From Torreya grandis (Eukaryota > Streptophyta > Pinopsida > Cupressales > Taxaceae), in NCBI GenBank assembly GCA_037957365.1, contig JARHVA010000081.1, positions 3,366,001-3,430,000 on the forward strand: a DNA stretch of 64,000 nucleotides, read 5' to 3'. Position 1 is the first letter of the stretch. Each line of letters starts with the position of its first letter. The notes beneath the pieces were generated by a model, which searched no databases, was not told the origin of the DNA, and saw only the letters and a list, made by a program, of their open reading frames with translations. A program made the translations under genes and the position numbers. Positions 34,996 to 46,429 of the stretch are shown in pieces.

Positions 34996-35898
34996 CTACC
35001 AACACAATTTTTTGATCTTTTTTGCCGTGATTGCCCGTTGTTTTCCTTCCTAACACTATTGATTTGAACTTCGATTGTTTCCCATCCCTAGTCTATAGAG
35101 CTAAGTCCTTCCTTTATAATCATTGTCGTACCTTCTCCTAATACTTCTCCTTCACCTTCTCCTTTTCCTTCTCCTTATTTCATGCCATTTTGATGTATAA
35201 AAAAAACAAAACAAAACATACTTCAATAGAAATGTTGGGTACTAAGATTTTTGAAATGGACCCAAAACCATAGGCATTTTTTAACTAGAATGCCTAAACT
35301 AACAGTGAATAGTATCCCTAGCCATGGAATGTGGACTTTCCTTGTCGCATTGAACACATGTTTCAAGCCACATGTCAACCCTCATCGCATTGAACACCGA
35401 GTCGATAGCTCATTGCATTGTGGACACTTTTCATGAATAACCCATCATAGCTTAGTGTGGAAATGATGTTAGAGAGTGGTCATCCTAGGGAATGGACCTT
35501 GATACATCGCACTTATAACACTCAGCTCACTCACCACTAGGCTATCATTATCAGGTTGATCTATTTGCAAACTTAATAATAGATAACAAGTAAAATAAAT
35601 TACATATACAATAAGTAAAATTAATTATAATACATTATCAAAATGGATATCTCTACTTTTATTACATTTCGTAATACCATTCCTTACATTATAAAAGAAG
35701 TTAAATACATTTATTTACATTACTTTCTGGTAAAATAGAACTTAAACCATCCAAGGTGGAAAAGTTGATTTGTGCCCTTCATTCCTTATATTTAGAGATA
35801 GGAGATTTGTTGTTGGTCCTTCAATAGCTATGTCCTTAGTGGGATTTGCTATGATATTAACAAAAATAAGAGTGGTACCACATGAACCAATTGGGGAT
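34996..35898. other. LINE 5' flank and intergenic sequence
   Basis: The first 200 bases are C/T-rich and may be LINE 5' UTR on minus (repeats of CTTCTCCTTC near 35130-35180). The rest shows short imperfect repeats of GAACAC.. and CATTG.. but no gene. Confidence 0.4.
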
Positions 35899-35899
35899 A

Positions 35900-36006
35900 G
35901 AATGTTTATCATGTCATTTAATATCTAATGTTATTTGGGTAAAGGGTTGAATTCCATGCTATAATGCCTTCACCTCTCCAATTATCTTCTAGCCTTCTCA
36001 AATGCC
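35900..36006. repeat. 107-base direct repeat, left copy
   Basis: GAATGTTTATCATGTCATTT.. through ..CTTCTCAAATGCC is nearly identical to 36897-37003. It lies inside a 64-residue minus frame (36112-35918) with a coding-like sequence (VQKYVMKNLGAAKFLWHLRR) that I do not recognise. Confidence 0.9.
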
Positions 36007-36150
36007 ACAAGAATTTTGCTGCTCCCAAATTCTTCATGACATACTTCTGAACCAACTCTACCCTTAGCTCAGAAAACTCCCTGTATATGCAACCCTGCAA
36101 AAAGTAACACAATACAGTAACAGGATAATGTAGCTAATATTATCCAACCT

Positions 36151-36162
36151 GGCTCTGATACC
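36151..36162 (-). promoter_or_regulatory. Primer-binding site, tRNA-Met type
   Basis: TGGTATCAGAGC on minus, two bases after the LTR end, complementary to the 3' end of initiator tRNA-Met. It fixes the LTR boundary and its orientation. Confidence 0.9.
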
Positions 36163-36164
36163 AA

Positions 36165-36896
36165 CTGTTAGGAGGCCCCTTATCCAACGGTAGCACAATT
36201 GATTACTTATATATGAGCAATTGAACACGGAAATTATACTAGAATGATTAAGAAACTAGAAACATGAGACAGCAAAGAATTTGAGAGACAATGCACACAA
36301 TTGTATTAGATAATACTAGAAGAAAATACAAATAAGAAAGATGCCACTTCTTCCTCCACCTCAAAGGCTTGCCACACCTCAAGACCTTCTTCCCTCTCTC
36401 TCTTGCTCAACACAAAACCAACTCTAAAACATGAGTTACAATTCCTCCTTGAATGCTATAGCTGATCTCCTTGACCTTACACCTGTAGATCTCCTTGACC
36501 TTGCTAGCTTCAATGCCTTTACTTGCCTTAGAATTACTTTACAACACATGCCATATGGGTCTATAAATAAGATCCCATGCTTACACAAAATAGACATCTA
36601 ACTACTAAAATTAGACACACAGCTCGCGACTTAAAATAGTCTCTTAGCATGCAAACACTCGGTTTAACTAACTGACTGTTCGTAAACAGCAGTTCTGGAC
36701 CTCACAGGTGACCGACGTCGGTCCCTGCTTATCTGGTGCTGCCGACGTCGGCCGACTCCTCTGCCGTCGCCAGTCTCCTTCTCCACTGCATCTAACCGAC
36801 GTCGGTCATACTGCCAACGCCGGTGGCTCTGGTTCTTCAGCATCCTTTCTTTATGTGTGTGCAAACGGTTGAAGCTTTTAGCTCCACACCTTAACA
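36165..36896 (-). mobile_element. Copia-type LTR (732 bases)
   Basis: On minus the LTR starts TGTTAAGGTGTGGAGCTAAA and ends ..CCTCCTAACA, followed after two bases by a tRNA-Met-type PBS. A TATTTATA-type TATA box lies near 36561-36569. The family is that of the LTR at 62281, whose start TGTTAGGTTGTGGAGCTAAA is nearly the same. Only about 40 bases of credible internal region follow before the 107-base repeat, so most of the element is missing. Confidence 0.88.
36711..36824. promoter_or_regulatory. ACGT-core dyad cluster in copia LTR (minus element)
   Basis: ACCGACGTCGGT at 36711-36722 and 36795-36806, GCCGACGTCGGC at 36741-36752 and GCCAACGCCGGT at 36813-36824. Relative to the LTR they lie 73-186 bases from its start and about 140-260 bases upstream of its TATA box. 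They are perfect 12-base palindromes in three of four cases. bZIP binding is inferred. Confidence 0.6.
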
Positions 36897-37003
36897 GAAT
36901 GTTTATCATGTCATTTAATATCTAATGTTATTTGGGTAGAGGGTTGAATTCCATGCTATAATGCCTTCACCTCTCCAATTATCTTCTAGCCCTCTCAAAT
37001 TCC
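36897..37003. repeat. 107-base direct repeat, right copy
   Basis: It starts at the first base outside the copia LTR (LTR end 36896) and matches 35900-36006. It differs at only a few bases. It is far longer than a 5-base retrotransposon target duplication. Confidence 0.9.
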
Positions 37004-37441
37004 TTGTCTCTTTTCTCTTTCTCTCTTTTTCCTCCTTTTATTGATTCTATTGTATCTTATCCTACTCTTTCATATGCTTTTTTCTTGAATTTTCAAGTTT
37101 CTGATTTTCCCTTATTTCCCTCTTGACCTGCCTTAAGGATTTCATGTCATCAACTTCTTGTTTCTTCCTTGCATTCAATTACTCATTCTCCTTCTTGCGG
37201 GTCACTATTCTATAAATATTTGTTGATACTCGTTTGATGTGAGAATTTGTGATTGTTGGCTCAACTTTAGTGTAATATTTCTTGATTTCTTTGCAATCAT
37301 TTCTGATGGTAATTTTAGAAATGCTAACATTGGAGTTTGATGGTCATTACTTTATACTTGCTTGCATTCATTGATTTATTGTTCATTGATTTATACAATT
37401 TCCTCATCGGCATCTAGACCAACTGTTTCATCATATATGCT
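37004..37441. other. C/T-rich intergenic sequence
   Basis: No gene is seen. A pyrimidine-rich tract on plus (TCTCTTTTCTCTTTCTC) directly follows the direct repeat. It may hold the 3' end of the transposase element. Confidence 0.4.
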
Positions 37442-39105
37442 CTATTGTCCATTTGGTGCATAGTAATGAACTATTTTTGGTGGAATAGAAAGCAACAATG
37501 ATGGCATTGACATAGAGACATCATCTTCAATAATTTCATAATTTAGGCCTAGATTTGCTACTCCCTCCCTTAGCCAATTCGGTGGGCTTACTTGCGTAGG
37601 TAGACTTAAACCATCTTGGTTGAAACTAAATGTTGTATCAATTTCATTGTTATAGATATTTAAAGCCTCTTCACCATCAATGTCTATAACATTTAGATGA
37701 GTTGTTTCATGTTCAACACTTTCTACATTGGAAACATTTTTTGCATTTATTGTTTCACCTTTTTCACCTTGGACAACATTATATTCCTTCATTTACTCCA
37801 TCTTCTCCATTGTAGCTTCAATGTATTCCTCAATTAGGCCTGCCAACCTCATTATATTTTTTGAAGCACTTACTTCATCCTCCTTGACATGGAATGTTAC
37901 ACTTAGATTCATATCATTAGCTAGTGCCTCAGGGTTAAGGGGCCATATACATGTCCATCAAAATCTAGATTTGATATTCTTTGGAGTTAGTGGCATCTTC
38001 ATACTTATGCTACCCAAAGTGTCCAATTATATTTGTAGCTTGTAACCATGATGTGTATTCATCCATGTCATCCTATCATTACTTAATTAGGACTTGAATG
38101 GACCAAAGACACATCAAGTCGCTGTAATTTGTGGTTAGTATGTGTAGGTAATGTAAGCAGATCTATCCCTAAAGCTATAGCCTCTTCAATCATTGAAAGG
38201 CCAACATGGCTATCGTGCCCATAAAAAATGAGAAGATGTCTATTACTAGGTGAAAATCCTCCTAGTACAGATATGGTGAAATAATGCAACCAATTTATGA
38301 ACAATTCTTTCCTCATCCATGCATGGGCTTAGGCAGCCATGCATGCACCTAGTTTGCATCTAACAATGAAATTCTACAATTATCGCTTCAATTTGAAGAG
38401 GTAAAACCTAGGGATGATCTACCTAACTATATTCACACATGATAAAATTATTATCCATTCTTTATTCTTTGATATTATTTGTGGCACGCTCAACCATTTC
38501 TTAGCGATGACTCACATGCCATAATTCCTTCTAGATTGAACCCCTATCTCATCATAATTATATATTTTTTGTAGCCCATAATTAATTTTAGCATACAATG
38601 TTTTCAAGTTCTCATAAAAATTGCACACTATAAACGGCCTTATCATGATAGCCCTATCTTTGTCCAATCCTCTTACTATTCTCATGGATAAATCAAGTTG
38701 CATATTTTTGAATATTTTCGACCATGACTTGTCGAGAACATAATCAATGAAAGGGTTGGGCCTACTTTCACATATGTGGGCAATGTGTGCCTTTAAATGT
38801 GATATGTCCAACCCACACCCCATGTCAACTAAGTCCTTGCACCACTACACTATATCGTGTTCTTCTGATATTAATAGAATAGTAGATGTGTCCTTATTAT
38901 TGGTAGATGTGAATCCTTTCAGCCAATTCAACAAAGTACTTGTTTTGATGCCCCACTTAACCATTGTGATAGTTATGGAGTAACTTTTCTGGTCCACATC
39001 TCTTATTGCACATTCCATATCTTCCACTGTATAATCGAATTGTAATGACACACTCACATTAGTGATAAAATTTATGCTAGATTCTTTCTTTGCACGGTTG
39101 GTCAA
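37442..39105 (-). pseudogene. Pogo/Tigger-like (DDE_1, CENP-B/Jerky-type) transposase
   Basis: On minus: an N-terminal helix-turn-helix region (VKWGIKTSTLLNWLKG, 39000-38930), then LDKDRAIMIRPF and YNYDEIGVQ (38660-38540) with the first catalytic Asp, then LLIFYGHDSHV (about 38230) and KLQRLDVS (38110) with the third Asp, then GIWPLNPEALANDMN (about 37940-37900) and an acidic C-terminus. This layout is characteristic of plant DDE_1 transposases that cut and paste DNA. The second catalytic residue, normally D in the DGH motif, is Tyr (codon at 38221-38223). Stops and frameshifts split it into at least four pieces. It is inactive, and no terminal inverted repeats were identified. Confidence 0.85.
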
Positions 39106-39429
39106 GGGGTATATAGTTTGCTTTGAAGTGGGTTGTGCAAATTTTTAATGTCTTCATCAACATTTTAGGAATTTCAACTCCTTTATTCTTCATAGTTGTA
39201 TGTGGTCATTTTTGGACATATTGCATCCTCTTCTTCGCATTCCTCATATGCTGAAACACAATAATCAATAAATTATATAAGTAACTAACAATAGAATGGA
39301 AAACATAAGATCAAAATTTATGGGAAAAAATGTTTGCATAATTGAAAATTTGAATGAATAACATAGCTACAAGAAATCACATAAACATATGACAAGCATA
39401 GTAATATGAATTGAGAGAAGGATTTTGTT

Positions 39430-39640
39430 TCAAACATTTACTAGTATGTTAATGATATTCTTAAATTTAATAGAAAGACAAATATTTACTGGTATACAAA
39501 TGAAAACCTGTATGGATTTCATGCACATACTAGTAAATGTTAATTATTTTGAACACACTCATCCTCCAACATGACACTTTGTTTTATATTAATGACCCAT
39601 ATTAATTTAATCCACAACTAAAATAATGTGTTTATTTGAA
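39430..39640 (-). repeat. Dispersed repeat, partial copy C
   Basis: CATTTACTAGTATGTTAATG and ATATTAATGACCCATATTAA blocks match 46860-47100 in the same orientation and 27.1-27.4 kb inverted. It lies about 330 bases upstream of the transposase N-terminus. Confidence 0.65.
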
Positions 39641-39736
39641 AATTATTAGTGGTCACAATTTAAAACTTGGTGGTTTAAGTTTGCCTCCTCAAGTGAGCCC
39701 ACCAGATAGGTTGAGAGAGGGAGCAACAAACAATAA

Positions 39737-40945
39737 TGTAGTCATATAAAATGTCTAAATTGGTAGTTTGAGTGTGGCTTGCAAGACCCCATCTATAGGT
39801 CCTTTTTGCATGCTCTTATGACCCTTTTAGACACCTTTGTGCTCATTACCAATCATTTAGAACCTTCTAAACCCTGATTCCACCTTAGCTAGACCATATT
39901 ATCTATGCCAATCTTGTTTCCCTAGGTCTCAAGCTTGTAGGATATAAGCGCTAAATTTGGACTACAGTGATGGACCCCAAAGTGTCCCATTTTTACTGCT
40001 CTTGTCCATTTGCACTTTGAGCCCCAATGATAATTTTCATTCGATCCCTATTATTAATTAGGTCACCTTAACATGAATACATCTGACTCGTGACCAATAG
40101 TTCCATATAAAATTCTACTCAAAGTTCATTTACAAAGGAGGTGACCAAACTTACAAAGAAAATAAGAATACAAAAAAAACACTAAGACAAACTTCCCTAT
40201 TCTCTGCATACATTCACCCAACACAACTGCAAACATATTTAAGTCCTCATACCAATCCTTAACCACCTTAAACACTATCAAATTTTCATTTTGCATCTAC
40301 ATCACTTTATTGTACAAAGCATGCTAAGTGGAAGAACTACATATGGTTTGATCCCTCTTCAAAGTATTGGTATGTATGCAGTGTGCCCACATAAGGGGTG
40401 TTGATTACATGTTTAGTGCATCTTACACACTAACCCCCCTCTTTCTCAAGTGACTCAAATATAATTTTATCAAGCATGATGAAGGGTTAGGGTTTGAAGA
40501 TAAAATCAACTCTACAATGAGTTTCACCGATAACCAATGCTCAATTTTTCATAGGCAAGCTCACACAAGTACAACATGACTACCTGTAAAATTTTAGGTC
40601 TCTATGATTAGTCTGAAGAATAAAAATAGGAATGAACAACAACATCAAACACCAAAGCATCCATTTTTTTAGTGCTCTTATCCTTTCATTGAATAATATC
40701 CAGATTTAGATTTATGACACCTCAGTCCTGTACAACTATTTCTAACCTATATATCAACCATCTCAATATATTTTAAAGCTAAGTTATATTCCTTCTTATT
40801 TATTGCTATTTTTAGAAAGGTGAAAAAGACAAATAATTACACAAATCAAGACTATATTTATTGTTATATTTTATACTGATTTATCAATCAAGACTTTTAA
40901 CTAAAATAAGAATGCAACTCTATTATTTCTAAATAAGTTAAATCA
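39737..40945 (+). repeat. 5' LTR of the pol-less element
   Basis: It starts TGTAGTCATATAAAATGTCT and ends AAGTTAAATCA. It aligns along its length with 45238-46408, roughly 80-85% by eye, so the insertion is old. Confidence 0.85.
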
Positions 40946-40947
40946 TT

Positions 40948-40960
40948 TGGTGAACCTGAC
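40948..40960 (+). promoter_or_regulatory. Putative primer-binding site of the pol-less element
   Basis: TGGTGAACCTGAC begins two bases after the LTR end, the same geometry as the copia PBS in this window. The matching tRNA could not be named from memory. Confidence 0.5.
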
Positions 40961-41383
40961 TTACTTCATTTCAGCACAAAAACCCTATAAAACCTACAAA
41001 AAATTCCTTGCTAATTTTAACAATATTTTTCTAATTTTTTTTGGATATATAAATCAAAATTTCATATTTAATTTTTCAAATTTACCATAGTAATTTTAAA
41101 AATTATTTCTTTCAAACCCTAATTGCCTATACTATGTCCCAATATTTTTTAAACCCTAGCCTAGGGTTTCAAAATTAAAATTCTAATTTTTTTTGCACAT
41201 TGGGCTGAATATTCCAATTTTATTAATCATGATTTACTTATGCAAAGTTTTATAGTTTCTCTTGCATGCTTGTTTCCTTTCATTTGACATGAATTTAAAA
41301 ATTACATAAATACATATGTACATGTTATTTTAAGACCAATTCAAATATATGTCATTACTTCTTTAACATGATATCTCTCTATT

Positions 41384-42700
41384 ATGTGTAATTCAATTAA
41401 GAATAAGATCCTTACATACTTAGAGGATCCATTACATAAGCTAACAACCACCTATCAAGTTTCAATGTCATATCTTATGCACAATAAAGAATATCCTTCT
41501 CCTCTCCTCCAAGAGGATGATAGCTACTTTCCTTTAACTAGGTTCATGCTATCACCCCTCCAAAAGTGATGCAACCTATACTATTGTTCTTAATGCATAC
41601 ATTCAGCCTATATATTCTTCAAACCCTCTTCAACATATGTGCTTACATGTTTAATCAAAAGCAACTAGGGTTTACACTTGTGAGACTCTAAAGGATCAAA
41701 TCACCAGTATGAGCAAGTTAATTTTAGATTTACAAATACAAAATCAGATATTACATGAAAAGATCACAACATTGGAAAATTAGATTATAATACAAAAGCT
41801 TCAAAGGCACCCTAGTGTCAATCATATATATGCACCTTCACCTAGTTAATTAGTTGCAAGCAATGTTACATGTCAAAATAAGAAATCACAAAAAAATAAC
41901 TCTATAACTAGTGATTCAAAAAACATTCAAAGATCAAATAAGATTTCAAGTCAGGTACTAAGGGAAATGATTAAATCTAAATTGATCAAACTACCTTCTC
42001 TACATCCAATGAGAAGATATAGATATTATTATGCATATCATAGAATGCATGGCATCACATAGATTCATGTTTGGCATTGAAACAACAAATATAATAGATA
42101 ATTGATAATGAAGACCCTATATAATGTAAATCCATCAATCAATCCACAGTGACATAGGAACATAGTCACAAAGGGTCAAATTCAAAACTAGTACAAAAGT
42201 GGTATCCAAAGCATAACTTAGAATAATAAAAGGAACAAAAAAAAATTAGAGAAAGAAACAGTACCACAAGCACAGGTAAAGCACAAAAAATATGTAAATC
42301 TACCTCTCCAAAATGAGGCTTAACTTTCAAAGTAGTATGGGTTTGGTCAAAAATATCTACAACAGTTTAATTATCAAGGTCAAGGGTTGGGAAAGCATTC
42401 TCAAGGAAACACTGATCCTATTCTAATAGTTGATAATATTTGTCACCAAGGTTTGGGATTTATTGAACATCCTAATAAAATCATTCACATACAAAATTTA
42501 TCAAAGGAAAAGATCTAGATACGATAAAATTCAACACTAGCATTCCATTTATTCAAAATCAAGATGATAATGATGAGTAGAACAATACAGATTATTATGA
42601 TTTTCAAGATACTGACAATGAATCTAAATATTCAGAATCATATTCATAGTCATTCCCTCATGATTCACAATTATGCATGATTATTTTGTTTGATACAAGA
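41384..42700 (+). pseudogene. Degenerate gag-like remnant
   Basis: Plus-strand pieces: an MCNSIKNKILTYLED frame (41384-41569), a coiled-coil-like piece LKDQITSMSKLILDLQIQN (about 41690), then MRRYRYYYAYHRMHGIT (about 42010) resembling the YC.YH...GH knuckle-like region that ends many plant gypsy gag proteins, then an acidic tail near 42560-42650. Stops abound. Assignment as gag is moderate; there is no protease active site. Confidence 0.4.
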
Positions 42701-45222
42701 CACCATGATAGGGAGTCTCTTATGAGACTCATCAATTAGTATCATTTCTTCTCAGTCTTACTTGTACATAGCATATTTTTGCTTACTTGTACATAGTTTA
42801 TTTCAAAATACCAAAAAAAAAATATTATTCAAAATACCTAAAATAATATAACATGTCAAAATATAAAAACATTCAAATAACTCAAAACACCAGAAACACT
42901 TTTCAATTGTATGCATTATCCATGCTTTACATTACCATGCTAGACTTACATTTTGCTATTTTTTGCTATTGTTTGCTAATTTATCTACATTACCATCCTT
43001 CACTTGATCTTATTTGATTGTGTGAAGTGATACCTAGATCCTTGATTGCTTCATTCTACTCATTGAAGGGGCATCCTACTTCTATATTCGAGACATACAT
43101 TGACATATCTACTCACCTAGGGTATCTTCTATATGAGTACACCATCCAAGTTATGTCATTCTTACAACACACACTCTAGTTATCATGTTGATGTACATTA
43201 ATTAATTACTAGCTTACATAGATTATTCTATTGACACTCATTAGTTAATAACACTTGTGTATTTCTTAGCATCTACCTAGTTTTATACTACATGTTTTGC
43301 ATACTTTCACTTTTTGTTTTGATTAGTTAGATGCGATAATATTTCTAGCATTTACATGCCTTCATTTTTTACTTTGAGTAGCTAGATGTGATTGCATTTC
43401 TTAGTTCTTATTTTTTTACTTGTGTGTGCCTTAGGACATTTACCAATGTCCTTTGCTTGTACTCTTGTATGTGCTTGTGACCCTTATGCCAATCTTGCTT
43501 GTTTACAATTGTATGTGTATGTGAACATTTGAACATGCCTTGTATACTTGATTTTTATAGTTTTAGTGGCATATGCCCATCTCCCTTATTTTCTTGGTCA
43601 TTTGGGCCTCTTTTGTATGCTTCTTGCTTCTTGCCTTGTGTGCTTGTTTACTTAGTTATTTACAATGCCATGATCCACATCATGCATTATCTTACTTTCT
43701 TGGATGCCATGATGGACATCATGCTCCAACCCTCCTTAACAACTAATCAACTTTCTAGTTTTAGTTCAGTATATTGCACATGCTATTACATTGTTACATC
43801 TATCTAGACATACCCCTATTGATCTAACAATCTACAATACAAACTATACTATATCTTGAGACATATTTTAAATTATAATTATATAATGTATTTCAGAGTC
43901 CTCTATCACATAGTATAATGTTTTATGTATTTCATAGTTTAGTTTACTGTATTACTTAGGTATTTCATACTATAAAACACTTGTAAGGCTCTTTCTTTTG
44001 AGGGTAGTCATTATAGGGTCTTCATTCCTACCTTTAGAAGAGGGGGCAACAAACAGAAGTTTTATCACATAGTTCAGAGTCCTCTATCAGTCAAAAATTA
44101 GTTTTTAGAACACTCAAAATAATAATCAAAATTTAAAACACACATAATATACCAAAAAAATAATGATGAACACATAAAAATCATCAAAAATAGTAAAGGA
44201 CAAGAGCATCATAATTGGAAAATAGTGTTGGACACCAAAGTGTCCACTTTTTAGCACTCATATCCAAACAACCAAAAATCCATAATTTTTAGAAATAGAT
44301 AGAAAGATAAGATCAACTACAGTTTTGTCAGCTATAGTTTAGTTTTGATTTGGAAATTTTAGTATAGTTTTACTTAGATTATTCAGAGATAGGGGGCATC
44401 ATGCACGACATGATGACTCTCACTTCTAGTTTCAAATTAGACAATTGGTATAACTTTTAGATTAGAATCTATGTTATAGACACCAGTGATTGGGGGCAAT
44501 GTGCATGACACATTTACCTTCTTTTCCTTTTAGTTTATTGTATTACTTAGGTATTCTCAGTAGTTGTATACCTTTTTCCATATATAGGTGGTTGGCATCA
44601 TTTTAGAGTGGCTTTCATATAAGTCTAGTTCTTAGTTTTGGAGTGGCTTTCATAAAAATTTAATCTCCACCTTTCATATTATCCAAGATTTGCCTAATTC
44701 TTAGTATAGATTCAATTTCCCATGCCATATTATTAGATTACAAAACATTCATGGGATTCATGAGTCATCTTATAGAACGCACATTTATACTGGTATCAGT
44801 TTATAGCTTCACTTAGTGGACAATGATGGAGCCAAAAGACTAGCTAGCCTTTGTATTCTTAAGCCACCTACTCAAAGGGATTGCACACATAGTAAAAACA
44901 TCGATTAACACACACATGATCACATAGCTTCACTTAGTGAGTGATGATGGACTCAAAGGACCAACCTTTGTATTCTTGAGCCACCCTCAGGAATTGATCA
45001 CTCAGCTCCATTTGTGATATTACTCTTGATACATCACATACCCAACATCACTCAACATCACTAAACATCATAACATATTTATACTTCACACTATGATCTC
45101 TCTACGCACACTCAACATCACACATTTTCATGGGCTTCAACCTTGTAGGTAGTTTAGGTACACTTTTTATTTTTCCTTTATCCTAGCATTTCACTTTGTT
45201 GCATCACTAGAATAAAAGGTGG
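42701..45222. other. Noncoding internal region of the pol-less element
   Basis: No pol domain in any frame. Two related blocks begin ATAGGGGGCATCATGCACGA (44391) and ATTGGGGGCAATGTGCATGA (about 44488). A roughly 125-base duplication spans 44805-45000 (TAGCTTCACTTAGTG.. with TTTGTATTCTTRAGCCACC). Confidence 0.55.
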
Positions 45223-45237
45223 GTAAATGTAGTCATA

Positions 45238-46408
45238 TAAAATATCCAAATTGGTGGTTTAAGTGTGGCTTGTGAGACCCCATCCATAGGTCCTTTTTGC
45301 ATGCTCTTGTGACCCTTATAGACACCTTTTTACTCATTACTATTCATATAAAACCTTTAAAACCCTAATTTTACCTCATCCAAACCATATTCCTTGTGTC
45401 AATCCTATTCCCCTAGGTCTTGAGCTTGTAAGATAGGAGTGTCAAATTTAGACTATAGTGACAGACCCTAAAGTGTTATGTTCTTGTCACTCCTATCCAT
45501 TTTCACTTTGAGCCCCAACATTCATTTTCATCTGATCCTTATCCTTAATTAGGTTGGCTTAGTGTGAATACATCTAATCCATGACCAATACTCTATAAAA
45601 GTCCACTCAAAGTTCATTTATGAAGGAGGTGACAAAACTTATAAAGCAAGCAATAATACAAATAAAATACTAAGGCAAACTTCCCTATTCTCTACATATA
45701 TTCACCCAACATAGTGGTAAACATATTCAAGTCCTCATACCAGTCCCTAGCTACCTCAAACACTATCAAATTAGTATTTTACATTTGCATCACACTATTG
45801 AGTAAAGCAAACTAGGTGGGAGAACTACATATGGCTTGATCCCTCTTCAGAGTATTGGTATGTAGATAATGTGTCCACACAAGGGGTGTGGATTATATGT
45901 TTAGTACATCTTATACACTAACCCCCACTCTTTCTCAAGTGACAGATGGAGGGTTAGGGTTAGAAGATAAAATCAACTCTACAAGTTCCATCGATAACTA
46001 GCACTTGCTTTTTCATAGGCAGGCTCACACAGGCACAATACAACTACCCAAAAAGTTTTAGGTCTCTATGATTAGTTTGGAAAATAGTAACCAAAATGGA
46101 CAACAATGCCACACACCAAAGCATCCAATTTTTAGTTCTTATCCTTTCATTGAATGAAAACTAGATTTAGGTTGATGACACCTTTCCAATCTTACACAGC
46201 GATTTTCAACCTCTGTATTAGCCGTCTCAATCTATTTCCAGCTAAGTTATATTTATTTTTATTTATTGCTATTTTTAAAAATGTGAAATAGATAAATAAT
46301 TACACAAATTAGGGCTATAATTATTTATATATTCTATACTGGTTTATTAATCTAGACCCTTAACTAAAATAGGAATAAAACTCCATTATTCTCAAAAAAT
46401 TTAAATCA
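45238..46408 (+). repeat. 3' LTR of the pol-less element
   Basis: It starts TGTAGTCATATAAAATATCC and ends TTTAAATCA. It is preceded by the purine-rich tract at 45223-45237. Confidence 0.85.
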
Positions 46409-46429
46409 AACAACAACATTAATTAATAT

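Larger units (their letters stand above)
39737..46408 (+). mobile_element. LTR retrotransposon lacking pol (gag-remnant type)
   Basis: Two direct LTRs (39737-40945 and 45238-46408) enclose 4.3 kb. A PBS-like TGGTGAACCTGAC starts two bases after the left LTR and a purine tract AAAAGGTGGGTAAA abuts the right LTR, fixing plus orientation. Possible 5-base target duplications are AATAA and AACAA. Inside I can find only a gag-like remnant and no RT, RNase H or integrase. It is thus a non-autonomous element that would need enzymes in trans, comparable to LARD or TR-GAG types. Confidence 0.8.
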
